Part shown: piece by piece, positions 6,124-11,448 of the stretch
How positions within the stretch are numbered: position 1 is the stretch's first letter
How the letters are laid out: each line of letters begins with the position of its first letter
From: an uncultured Clostridia bacterium
Lineage (GTDB): Bacteria; Bacillota; Clostridia; Christensenellales; UBA1242
Direction: 5' to 3'
DNA length: 11,448 nt
Assembly: GCA_947089305.1 (NCBI GenBank)
Contig: CAMUJQ010000031.1
Coordinates: 1-11,448, forward strand
The notes under the pieces: model-generated
What the model saw: the letters and a program-made list of their open reading frames with translations, nothing else
What the model was told of the DNA's origin: nothing
Database searches by the model: none
Translations under genes and position numbers: made by a program

Positions 6124-6668
6124 GAATTATATCGGGAAAATACAAAGGGAAATTAATGCTTGAGCCACCAAGTGAGATAACTAGACCTATGATGCATAGA
6201 GTTAGGGATAGTATGTATAACACACTTGGATATTCAATTAAAAATGCAAAAGTGTGTGATTTGTTTGGTGGAAGTGGAAGCCTTGGGATTGAAGCTGTTA
6301 GTCGTGGGGCGCAAAGCGCTGTTTTTGTAGAACGAGATAAGGGCGTTGTTGAAATTATTAAAAAGAACTTAGCTAATTGTAAACTAGAAGCAAAAGTGTT
6401 TAACATGGATTATATGCAGGCGCTTGAATGGTTTAAAGCTGAAGGAGAACAATTTGATTTATTTTTATTAGACCCACCTTTTAAAAGTGATTATGGAATA
6501 AATGCAATAAAATTTATTGTAAAAAATAATTTACTTAAAGGCGAAAAACAAATTGTTTTTGAAACAAATATTGCAGGGTTAGAAAGCGAGTTTGATAAGT
6601 TAAATTTAGAATATAAAACAAAATCTTATGGTAGCGGTAAACTAGTACATTTTATAAAGGTTAAATAA
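6120..6668 (+). CDS. rsmD: 16S rRNA (guanine(966)-N(2))-methyltransferase RsmD
   Basis: A 182-aa protein of normal family length. It starts with MRIISGKYKG, followed by the RP...RVRDSMYN pattern (22-34) found in RsmD. SAM-binding motif I is CDLFGGSGSLGIEA (46-59), the acidic residue after it is E71, and catalytic motif IV is DPPF (118-121), typical of N2-guanine and N6-adenine methyltransferases. It methylates G966 (E. coli numbering) of 16S rRNA in the 30S subunit. The gene overlaps alr by 4 nt (ATGA), has no Shine-Dalgarno site, and sits exactly downstream of a strong internal promoter, so translation could be coupled to alr or leaderless. Its stop overlaps the stop of the convergent ylbJ by 8 bp. 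This is the ylbH position of Bacillus subtilis. Confidence 0.93.
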   Translation: MRIISGKYKGKLMLEPPSEITRPMMHRVRDSMYNTLGYSIKNAKVCDLFGGSGSLGIEAVSRGAQSAVFVERDKGVVEIIKKNLANCKLEAKVFNMDYMQALEWFKAEGEQFDLFLLDPPFKSDYGINAIKFIVKNNLLKGEKQIVFETNIAGLESEFDKLNLEYKTKSYGSGKLVHFIKVK

Positions 6669-7632
6669 ATAAACTTAAAATAAATGCAAATAGTGTTGCA
6701 AATATGGCATGCACTATTTTTATTAAAACGAATTTTGAAAATTTAACTTTGGCTTTTGATAAAAAATAATACGCTTGCATTATAATTGAAAATCCACCAA
6801 AGCTAATTAAAAAGGTTCCTATAATTAAATTTAAATTAAATGGTAACATTAAGTTATTAAGTTCAATAAGGCCTCGAGTCATCTCTATTCCACCACTAAT
6901 TAAGGGCTTTAAAATTCCTGTAAGGGGAAATAAGTTAAGAACAACGTCAATTATTATAAAAAAGCAAATAATGAAACCGCCTACAACTAATATTGAATTA
7001 ATTGAACTTGTCATGCTGCTATTTATTATAGTTGAAATTTTTGGCTTTTCTATTATTTCATTTTTAGTGTTTAACTTTTTTACCTTTTGTTTATGATAGT
7101 TGCAAAAAACAAGACCTGTTGCAAGAGCACCTAAAACATGACAAATTAAAATTAAAATTCCTAGTTTTGTATTATTAAACATTGCAGCGCCAACAGTGCC
7201 TATAACAAACATTGGGCCACTTGTTGAAGTGAAGGAGGCTATACTGGTTGCTTCATTGCTTGTTAATTTGTCATCTAAAAATAAATCACTAGTTATTTTT
7301 GCTGAAACAGGGTAGCCGCAAATTAAACCAATAATAAATATATAGGCACCTTCTGCTTTTGTGTGAAAAAGTTTTTGCATTGGTTTATTAAAAAATTTTG
7401 ATAAACAATCTAAAACATTTAGTTCAATTAATATTTTTGTTAAAAAGAAGAAGGGAAATAAACTTGGGAAAACTTTTGTTCCAAAAGTTGTAAGTCCGCT
7501 TATTGCACTATTAATATAAGTTTTAGGATTTATAATAATTACTATAATTATAAAAAATACAAAAAAAGCAAAAATATAATTAAATAAGTTAAAATGTTTT
7601 AAATTTAGTTTATTTTTTTTAGTTGCTATCAT
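6661..7632 (-). CDS. ylbJ: YlbJ-like sporulation integral membrane protein (nucleoside-recognition/Gate domain)
   Basis: A 323-aa polytopic membrane protein. Hydrophobic segments lie near residues 18-36, 55-72, 95-108, 135-175, 212-232 and 265-320. Landmarks of YlbJ are FPSLFPFFFLTKIL (about 55-68), GLICGYPVSAKIT (about 102-114) and SFTSTSGPMFVIG (about 132-144). In B. subtilis YlbJ is needed for normal spore cortex formation and is made in the mother cell; the transported or sensed ligand is not established. Its presence suggests a spore-former or a descendant of one. In B. subtilis ylbJ lies two genes after rsmD (ylbH) on the same strand; here it is inverted and tail-to-tail with rsmD. No Shine-Dalgarno site precedes the ATG, and TATAAT lies 6 nt upstream, predicting a leaderless mRNA. 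Confidence 0.85.
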   Translation of the reverse strand: MIATKKNKLNLKHFNLFNYIFAFFVFFIIIVIIINPKTYINSAISGLTTFGTKVFPSLFPFFFLTKILIELNVLDCLSKFFNKPMQKLFHTKAEGAYIFIIGLICGYPVSAKITSDLFLDDKLTSNEATSIASFTSTSGPMFVIGTVGAAMFNNTKLGILILICHVLGALATGLVFCNYHKQKVKKLNTKNEIIEKPKISTIINSSMTSSINSILVVGGFIICFFIIIDVVLNLFPLTGILKPLISGGIEMTRGLIELNNLMLPFNLNLIIGTFLISFGGFSIIMQAYYFLSKAKVKFSKFVLIKIVHAIFATLFAFILSLFI

Positions 7633-7638
7633 AAAAAT

Positions 7639-7668
7639 ATTATATTTTTTGGTTAATAAAAATATAAA
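7639..7668 (-). promoter_or_regulatory. Promoter for ylbJ, predicted leaderless start
   Basis: On the minus strand a perfect TATAAT (7639-7644) ends 6 nt before the ylbJ ATG (7632). A -35 candidate, TTTATA (7663-7668, 18-bp spacer, 4 of 6), is weak. No purine-rich ribosome binding site fits in between. Confidence 0.5.
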
Positions 7669-7673
7669 TTCGT

Positions 7674-7702
7674 TTTACTAAAAATTAAAAAAAGGTTATA
7701 AT
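7674..7702 (+). promoter_or_regulatory. Promoter for the 148-aa gene and probably pta-ackA; leaderless start
   Basis: TTTACT (7674-7679, 4 of 6), 17-bp spacer and perfect TATAAT (7697-7702), with the ATG 6 nt after the hexamer. It is back-to-back with the ylbJ promoter in a 76-bp divergent region. No promoter is seen between the 148-aa gene and pta or ackA, so it may drive all three. Confidence 0.6.
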
Positions 7703-7708
7703 ACTCTT

Positions 7709-8155
7709 ATGTTAAATTTTCAAGAGATAAAAAGAGATGAACTTTTTAATTTATCAAATGAATATATTTATCACGGAAGCCCAATTTTAGTTGGAGTTTT
7801 GAAGCCTCACAAAGCAAAATGTGGAACAAATCTTTGTCAAAATAATTTGACGGCAGTTTATGGAACTAATAATATTGAATTTGCTTTATTATTTAGTTTT
7901 GAAAAATTGCCTAAAAACGATTTTTCCTGGAGTGCGAGTTTTGAAAGTGGGAAACATTGTGCTAAGTTATTTAATTCTACTTATATAGATGAAAATGCTT
8001 GTGGCTATATTTATGCGCTTGATAAAAAATATTTTACAAACACAGAATCTATTGGAGGAATTCAATATATATGTAAGCACAGTTTAAAACCTAAACAAAT
8101 TTATAAGGTATATTATAAAGATTTTAAAGATTACTTTAAGAATATTAATAAATAA
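7709..8155 (+). CDS. Uncharacterised protein, weak ADP-ribosyltransferase-fold resemblance
   Basis: I do not recognise a named family. This 148-aa soluble protein has no signal or membrane segment. IYHGSP (20-25, H22) followed by AVYGTNNIEFALLF (49-62, Y51) recalls the H...Y layout of small ADP-ribosyltransferase-like or RNA 2'-phosphotransferase-like folds, where a HG(S/T) strand binds NAD and a Y/(F)AT strand precedes a helix with an Ala-Leu core. The third position could be E113 or Q119 in NTESIGGIQYI. GYIYALDKKYF (99-109) forms a further conserved-looking strand. Six Cys (38, 43, 84, 98, 122 and others nearby) are scattered and do not form CxxC pairs. It is the first gene before pta-ackA (11 nt to pta), has its own promoter and no Shine-Dalgarno site. 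Alternatives: an unrelated small regulatory protein. Function unknown. Confidence 0.6.
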   Translation: MLNFQEIKRDELFNLSNEYIYHGSPILVGVLKPHKAKCGTNLCQNNLTAVYGTNNIEFALLFSFEKLPKNDFSWSASFESGKHCAKLFNSTYIDENACGYIYALDKKYFTNTESIGGIQYICKHSLKPKQIYKVYYKDFKDYFKNINK

Positions 8156-8166
8156 AGGAATTATTT

Positions 8167-9147
8167 ATGAATTTAATTAAGAATATTTTCAATATGGCAA
8201 AAAAGAACTTTTCTATTATTGTTTTGCCCGAGGCTGAGTATAGCGAACGAATACTAGCGGCGGGACTAAATGCTGCAAAAATGAACTTGGCTAAAATAAT
8301 TTTTTTTGGCACAGAAGAAATGCGTAAATATGAAAACAACAATATAAAAGTTATTGATATAAATAGTTATGAAAATTATGACATTTTAAAATCAAAACTT
8401 TATGAAAAAAGAAAGCATAAAGGCTTAACTTTAGAACAAGCAGATGAACTGTTAAAAGATCCTATTTATTTTGGAGTTATGCTTGTTGAATGTGGTTATG
8501 CCGATGGACTTGTTGCGGGAGCTGTTACAGAGTCTGCAAAAGTACTTAAACCAGCACTTCAAATTATAAAAGGGAGAGAGGGCATAAATACCATTTCATG
8601 CTGTTCAATCTTAGAGGGAAAAACAATTAATAATAAAGCACATGCTTATGTTTTAGCTGATTCTGCTCTTGTTGAAAAACCAACAAGTGAACAGTTAGCT
8701 GATATTGCAATAGCTAGCGCTAAAACATGTAAAGATGTTTTAGAACTTGAGCCTGTGGTTGCGTTTTTAAGTTATACAACAAAGAGTAAAAAAGAAAATG
8801 AAGTAACGAATTTAATTAAAGATGCTATGGAAATTTTAAAAGAGCGAAAAGTTGAATTTGTTTATGATGGTGAAATGCAAGTTGATGCAGCAATTGATCC
8901 AGTTGTAGCAAAACTAAAGGCGCCAGAAAGCACTGTTGCAGGAAAAGCAAATTGTTTAATTTTTCCAGATTTAGTGTCAGGCAACATTGGTTATAAACTT
9001 ATGCAAAGAGGTGGTAATTTAAGGGCCGTTGGACCTGTTTGTCAAGGCTTAAATAAACCAATAAATGATTTAAGTCGTGGTGCAACAGTAGAAGAAATTT
9101 TAATTTGCATTGCTTTAACGGCAAGCGAAAAAAATAAAATTAAATAA
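8167..9147 (+). CDS. pta: Phosphate acetyltransferase
   Basis: A 326-aa PTA_PTB family enzyme converting acetyl-CoA and phosphate to acetyl phosphate and CoA, the first half of the acetate/ATP pathway. Signature segments are ADGLVAGAV (112-120), FPDLVSGNIGYKLMQR (266-281) and GPVCQGLNKPINDLSRG (289-305), the last covering the CoA/phosphate-binding region. It is the short bacterial form without the N-terminal DRTGG/BioD-like domains. AAAGGAA (8154-8160) is 6 nt before ATG 8167 and overlaps the stop of the upstream gene; the second Met at residue 10 has no such site. The ackA gene follows after 17 nt, forming the standard pta-ackA pair. Confidence 0.95.
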   Translation: MNLIKNIFNMAKKNFSIIVLPEAEYSERILAAGLNAAKMNLAKIIFFGTEEMRKYENNNIKVIDINSYENYDILKSKLYEKRKHKGLTLEQADELLKDPIYFGVMLVECGYADGLVAGAVTESAKVLKPALQIIKGREGINTISCCSILEGKTINNKAHAYVLADSALVEKPTSEQLADIAIASAKTCKDVLELEPVVAFLSYTTKSKKENEVTNLIKDAMEILKERKVEFVYDGEMQVDAAIDPVVAKLKAPESTVAGKANCLIFPDLVSGNIGYKLMQRGGNLRAVGPVCQGLNKPINDLSRGATVEEILICIALTASEKNKIK

Positions 9148-9164
9148 TAAAGGGGATAAAAATT

Positions 9165-10337
9165 ATGAAAATACTTATTGTAAATGCAGGGAGCTCAAGT
9201 TTAAAGTTCCAAGTTATTGATATGCCAAGTGAAAAGGTTTTGGTTTCAGGTTTATTTGAAGTTATTGGAGGAAGTAACGGTTTTGTTAAATATAAACTTG
9301 ATGGCCAAAAAGATAAAAAAACAATCAACAAACCATGCGCTGATCATACAGAAGCAGCTAATATGATGGTTCAAATTTTGAAAGATGAAAAAGTTATTAC
9401 TGATCCAAATGAAATTTCAGCAGTTGGTCATCGTGGAATTCATGGTGGGCCAAAATATATTAACACTACTTTAATTACAGATGAGATAGTTAAAGATTTT
9501 AGAAATTATTTTGAATATGCGCCTCTTCATAATCCAGCAGCTATTATGGGTGTTGAAGCAATTAGAAAAATTTTTAAATGTCCTAACTATTTTGTATTTG
9601 ATACATCTTTTCATCAAACTATGCCTAAAAAAGCATATTATTATGGAATCAGTTTAGAAGATCAAGATAAATATGGCGTAAGAAGATATGGTTTTCACGG
9701 ACTTAGCCATAAATATGTTAGTAAAGAAGCAACAAAACTATATGGAGAAGGCAAAGTTATTGTTTGTCATTTAGGCAGTGGCTCAAGCATTACAGCAATT
9801 AACAATGGCAAAAGCGTTGATACTTCAATGGGATTTACTCCTCTTGAAGGGCTTATTATGTGCACAAGAAGTGGAGATATTGATCCTCAAGCCGTTTTAT
9901 TTCTTGCTAAAAAGAAAGGTATGAGTCATGAAGAAGCAATTAATTATCTTCAAAAACAAAGCGGGTTTAAAGGTATTTATGGCTCAGCTGATATGAGAGA
10001 TATTATGGTTAATTTGGGAAAAGACCCAATTGCAGATTTAGCTTTTGATATGTTTGTTTATAGAGTAGTAAAATATATTGGTTCTTATGCAGCTGTTTTA
10101 AATGGTGTTGATACAATTTGCTTTACAGCTGGCATTGGAGAAAGAGATAAATTAACTCGTGAAAAAATATGTGAAAGTTTAACATATTTAGGGGTTGATT
10201 TTGATAAAGAAGCAAATAATAAAATATTTGCTGAATTTGGTGTTATTAGTACTAAGAAAAGTAAAGTGAATGTAGTTGTTATTCCAACTAATGAAGAACT
10301 TGAAATTGCAAAAGAAGTTTATGATACAATAAAATAA
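9165..10337 (+). CDS. ackA: Acetate kinase
   Basis: A 390-aa enzyme of the acetate/sugar kinase/Hsp70 fold that transfers phosphate from acetyl phosphate to ADP, yielding acetate and ATP by substrate-level phosphorylation. VNAGSSSLKFQ is at 6-16, GHRGIHGG at 88-95 (R90), FDTSFHQTMP at 145-154 (catalytic D146), RRYGFHGLSH at 173-182 (H178), the phosphate-binding loop HLGSGSSI at 202-209, CTRSGDIDP at 233-241 (R235), and the FTAGIGERD adenosine-site segment near 320. The loop HLGSGSS replaces the commoner HLGNGAS; both are small-residue variants. AAGGGG (about 9150-9155) gives a normal ribosome binding site. No terminator is visible after the stop, so readthrough into DUF177-rpmF is possible. 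Confidence 0.96.
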   Translation: MKILIVNAGSSSLKFQVIDMPSEKVLVSGLFEVIGGSNGFVKYKLDGQKDKKTINKPCADHTEAANMMVQILKDEKVITDPNEISAVGHRGIHGGPKYINTTLITDEIVKDFRNYFEYAPLHNPAAIMGVEAIRKIFKCPNYFVFDTSFHQTMPKKAYYYGISLEDQDKYGVRRYGFHGLSHKYVSKEATKLYGEGKVIVCHLGSGSSITAINNGKSVDTSMGFTPLEGLIMCTRSGDIDPQAVLFLAKKKGMSHEEAINYLQKQSGFKGIYGSADMRDIMVNLGKDPIADLAFDMFVYRVVKYIGSYAAVLNGVDTICFTAGIGERDKLTREKICESLTYLGVDFDKEANNKIFAEFGVISTKKSKVNVVVIPTNEELEIAKEVYDTIK

Positions 10338-10355
10338 CTAATTTATAAAAAACAA

Positions 10356-10384
10356 TTGACAAAATTCTACGTTTATTTTATAAT
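10356..10384 (+). promoter_or_regulatory. Consensus sigma-A promoter for DUF177-rpmF
   Basis: TTGACA (10356-10361), exactly 17 bp, TATAAT (10379-10384): a perfect match in both hexamers and spacing, the best promoter in the window. Predicted start near 10391, giving a leader of about 17 nt. Confidence 0.85.
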
Positions 10385-10407
10385 ATACGAGTTAGTAGGT
10401 AAGAAAT

Positions 10408-10893
10408 ATGAGTTTAGATACTTCTAAATTAAAAAATGGGCAAATTATTGAGTTTAAGCATTTAGCATTAAATATTGATAACGCGCAGTTTGAAACATAT
10501 TTTGTTAAACTAATAAATTGCTTTATTTCAGGTTATATTAAAAAAGTTGATTATAGCTTTGAAGTTAAGTTGAAAATAGAAAGTGAATTTTCTGGGTTAT
10601 GCTACAAATGTGGAGATGAATGTACATTTAATGTAAATTTAGATTTCTCTAACATAGTTGATACTTTAAACGATGATGTATATTACAATAAAAAGGAACT
10701 TGATTTGGATCAAATGGTTAGCGAAGAACTTTTGCTAAACATGCCAAGTAAAATAATATGCAAAGAAGAATGTTTAGGGTTATGTGGAGTTTGTGGTAAA
10801 AATTTAAATTTTGGCAAATGTAATTGTGATAGAGCAATTAAAAATAATGCTAATAATCCGTTTAATGAACTAAAAAAATTATTAAAGAAATAA
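10408..10893 (+). CDS. DUF177 / YceD-like protein (23S rRNA accumulation family)
   Basis: A 161-aa protein of the DUF177 family (E. coli YceD, B. subtilis YlbN), linked to 23S rRNA accumulation and nearly always encoded just before rpmF. A Cys cluster at 65, 68 and 72 (CYKCGDEC) and a second at 118, 122, 126, 129, 138 and 140 (CKEECLGLCGVCGK, then CNC) look metal-binding; the second, with NMPSKIICKEECLGLC, is the family hallmark near the C-terminus. The middle (about 85-105) is acidic. AGGTAAG (10397-10403) lies 4 nt before the ATG. rpmF starts 16 nt after the stop, and the pair shares the consensus promoter upstream. Confidence 0.92.
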   Translation: MSLDTSKLKNGQIIEFKHLALNIDNAQFETYFVKLINCFISGYIKKVDYSFEVKLKIESEFSGLCYKCGDECTFNVNLDFSNIVDTLNDDVYYNKKELDLDQMVSEELLLNMPSKIICKEECLGLCGVCGKNLNFGKCNCDRAIKNNANNPFNELKKLLKK

Positions 10894-10909
10894 AAAGGGG
10901 AGATTGATT

Positions 10910-11119
10910 ATGGCAAGCGTAGGTCCAAAACAAAAACTTAGTAAAGCAAGAACAGGTAAACGTCGTTCTGCAAATTTAAAAATTGAAAGTTCAAGCGTGA
11001 ACGTTTGCAAAAATTGTGGTGAAGTTAAACGCGCTCATTTTGCATGCCCTAAATGCGGAACATACGACGAAAAACGTAGTGTTAAAGTTAAAACAAACGA
11101 AAATAAAGAAAGTAAGTAA
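10910..11119 (+). CDS. rpmF: 50S ribosomal protein L32
   Basis: A 69-aa L32 of the zinc-binding type: C33-x2-C36 ... C46-x2-C49. The N-terminus has the expected basic LSKARTGKRRSANLK pattern (10-24). It is longer than the usual 55-60 residues because of a Lys-rich C-terminal tail after residue 53. I start it at ATG 10910, which follows AAGGGGAG (10895-10902) by 7 nt; in-frame TTG 10904 would begin only 1 nt after that ribosome binding site. It is cotranscribed with DUF177 and ends at an intrinsic terminator. In many Firmicutes plsX follows rpmF; here valS does. Confidence 0.95.
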   Translation: MASVGPKQKLSKARTGKRRSANLKIESSSVNVCKNCGEVKRAHFACPKCGTYDEKRSVKVKTNENKESK

Positions 11120-11141
11120 TTTTTATTTTACGAGTTTAAAT

Positions 11142-11172
11142 AGAGCAGTGTTTAACCACTTGCTCTTTTTTT
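11142..11172 (+). terminator. Intrinsic terminator after rpmF
   Basis: Stem AGAGCAGTG (11142-11150) pairs with CAC-T-TGCTCT (11157-11166), 9 bp with one bulged T; the loop is TTTAAC, followed by a run of T to 11172. It lies 23 nt after the rpmF stop and is the most G+C-rich hairpin in the window. Confidence 0.85.
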
Positions 11173-11265
11173 ATATTAATTGGGTTTAGATTAAAAAATC
11201 AACTTTAAAAGTTAAGTGATTAAAATTTAAAATTTTAATTAAAGTGTTAATTAAATGCAAATTAC

Positions 11266-11294
11266 TTGCGTTATACTATAAAATTTGATAAAAT
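11266..11294 (+). promoter_or_regulatory. Candidate promoter for valS
   Basis: TTGCGT (11266-11271), 17-bp spacer and TAAAAT (11289-11294) with an extended -10 TG at 11286-11287. The leader would be only about 20 nt. The rest of the gap (11173-11265) is A+T-rich with short palindromes and no recognisable RNA element. Confidence 0.5.
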
Positions 11295-11321
11295 AATATT
11301 TAGTTTAAAAGGAAAATATTT

Positions 11322-11448
11322 ATGTTAGATAAAAAATATAATGCCTTAGAAAAAGAACAAAAATGGCAAAATTATTGGCAAGATAATGAAATTTATAATT
11401 TTGATAAAAATTCTAAAAAACCAATATATTCAATCGATACTCCTCCAC
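11322..11448 (+). CDS. valS: Valyl-tRNA synthetase (partial, 3' end outside window)
   Basis: Forty-two N-terminal residues are visible. The start MLDKKYNALEKEQKWQNYW and the segment KPIYSIDTPP (33-42) match the beginning of class I valyl-tRNA synthetases, in which YSIDTPPPTVSG leads into the HIGH motif for ATP binding; that motif lies beyond the window edge. LeuS and IleS have different sequences at this point (YVLDMFPYPSG, FYDGPP). AAAAGGA (11307-11313) precedes the ATG by 8 nt. It attaches valine to tRNA-Val in the cytoplasm. It is a separate transcript from rpmF, given the terminator and promoter between them. Confidence 0.85.
   Translation, partial: MLDKKYNALEKEQKWQNYWQDNEIYNFDKNSKKPIYSIDTPP

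Noticed and set aside
6086..6406. Minus-strand ORF of 106 codons
   Set aside because: Antisense to the alr end and the well-supported rsmD gene; no family signature.
8145..8342. Minus-strand ORF of 65 codons
   Set aside because: Antisense to the start of pta, no ribosome binding site or recognisable motif.
9140..9331. Minus-strand ORF of 63 codons
   Set aside because: Antisense to the conserved N-terminus of ackA.
11204..11243. A+T palindromes such as AACTTT-A-AAAGTT as an operator or replication element
   Set aside because: Short A/T palindromes are expected by chance at this base composition, and no repeat of the same motif was found elsewhere in the window.
11173..11321. T-box riboswitch upstream of valS
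   Set aside because: The gap is only about 150 nt, the promoter candidate is close to the gene, and neither the T-box core nor an antiterminator/terminator pair could be recognised.
1..11448. CRISPR arrays, tRNA/rRNA genes, insertion sequences, phage or toxin-antitoxin pairs
   Set aside because: No regularly spaced repeats, no cloverleaf-like G+C-rich segment, no transposase or integrase, and no paired small toxin-antitoxin genes were seen.

Overview
The window looks like chromosomal DNA from a low-GC Bacillota (Firmicutes), most likely an uncultured or fermentative clostridial lineage. The reasons are a strongly A+T-rich composition, Shine-Dalgarno sites of the AGGAG/AAAGG type, near-consensus sigma-A promoters, a pta-ackA acetate operon, the DUF177-rpmF pair and a YlbJ-type sporulation membrane protein. 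TGA is used as a stop (nudix and alr genes), so the code is the standard bacterial one and not the Mycoplasma code. No tRNA, rRNA, CRISPR, IS element or phage gene is visible.

Layout. (1) 1-1389, minus strand: a TPR-containing family 2 glycosyltransferase, followed by the 5' part of a cysteine/proline-rich collagen-like protein that runs off the left edge. This is a possible glycosylated surface (spore or exosporium) protein module. (2) 1477-4329, plus strand: small soluble enzymes in a near-continuous run: cupin, Nudix hydrolase, CYTH protein 1, SAM methyltransferase, CYTH protein 2 (triphosphate tunnel enzyme), and a stand-alone domain related to the middle of FakA/YloV. (3) 4444-6668, plus: LOG-type phosphoribohydrolase, alanine racemase (alr) and 16S rRNA methyltransferase rsmD. 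(4) 6661-7632, minus: ylbJ, convergent with and overlapping rsmD. (5) 7709-10337, plus: an unrecognised 148-aa protein with weak ADP-ribosyltransferase-like motifs, then pta and ackA. (6) 10408-11119, plus: DUF177 (yceD/ylbN-like) and rpmF, under a textbook promoter and ending in a clear intrinsic terminator. (7) 11322 to the end: the start of valS.

Parts 3-6 match the conserved Firmicutes block rsmD-coaD-ylbJ-(pta-ackA)-DUF177-rpmF, but coaD is absent from its slot, ylbJ is inverted, and the 148-aa gene sits between ylbJ and pta. The most striking pattern that gene calling does not explain is in the start regions. rsmD, ylbJ and the 148-aa gene all lack a Shine-Dalgarno site, and each has a perfect TATAAT hexamer exactly 6 nt before its ATG. 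That predicts leaderless mRNAs. Most other genes here carry a good Shine-Dalgarno site; alr and the glycosyltransferase lack one, without an equally clear promoter at the start codon.
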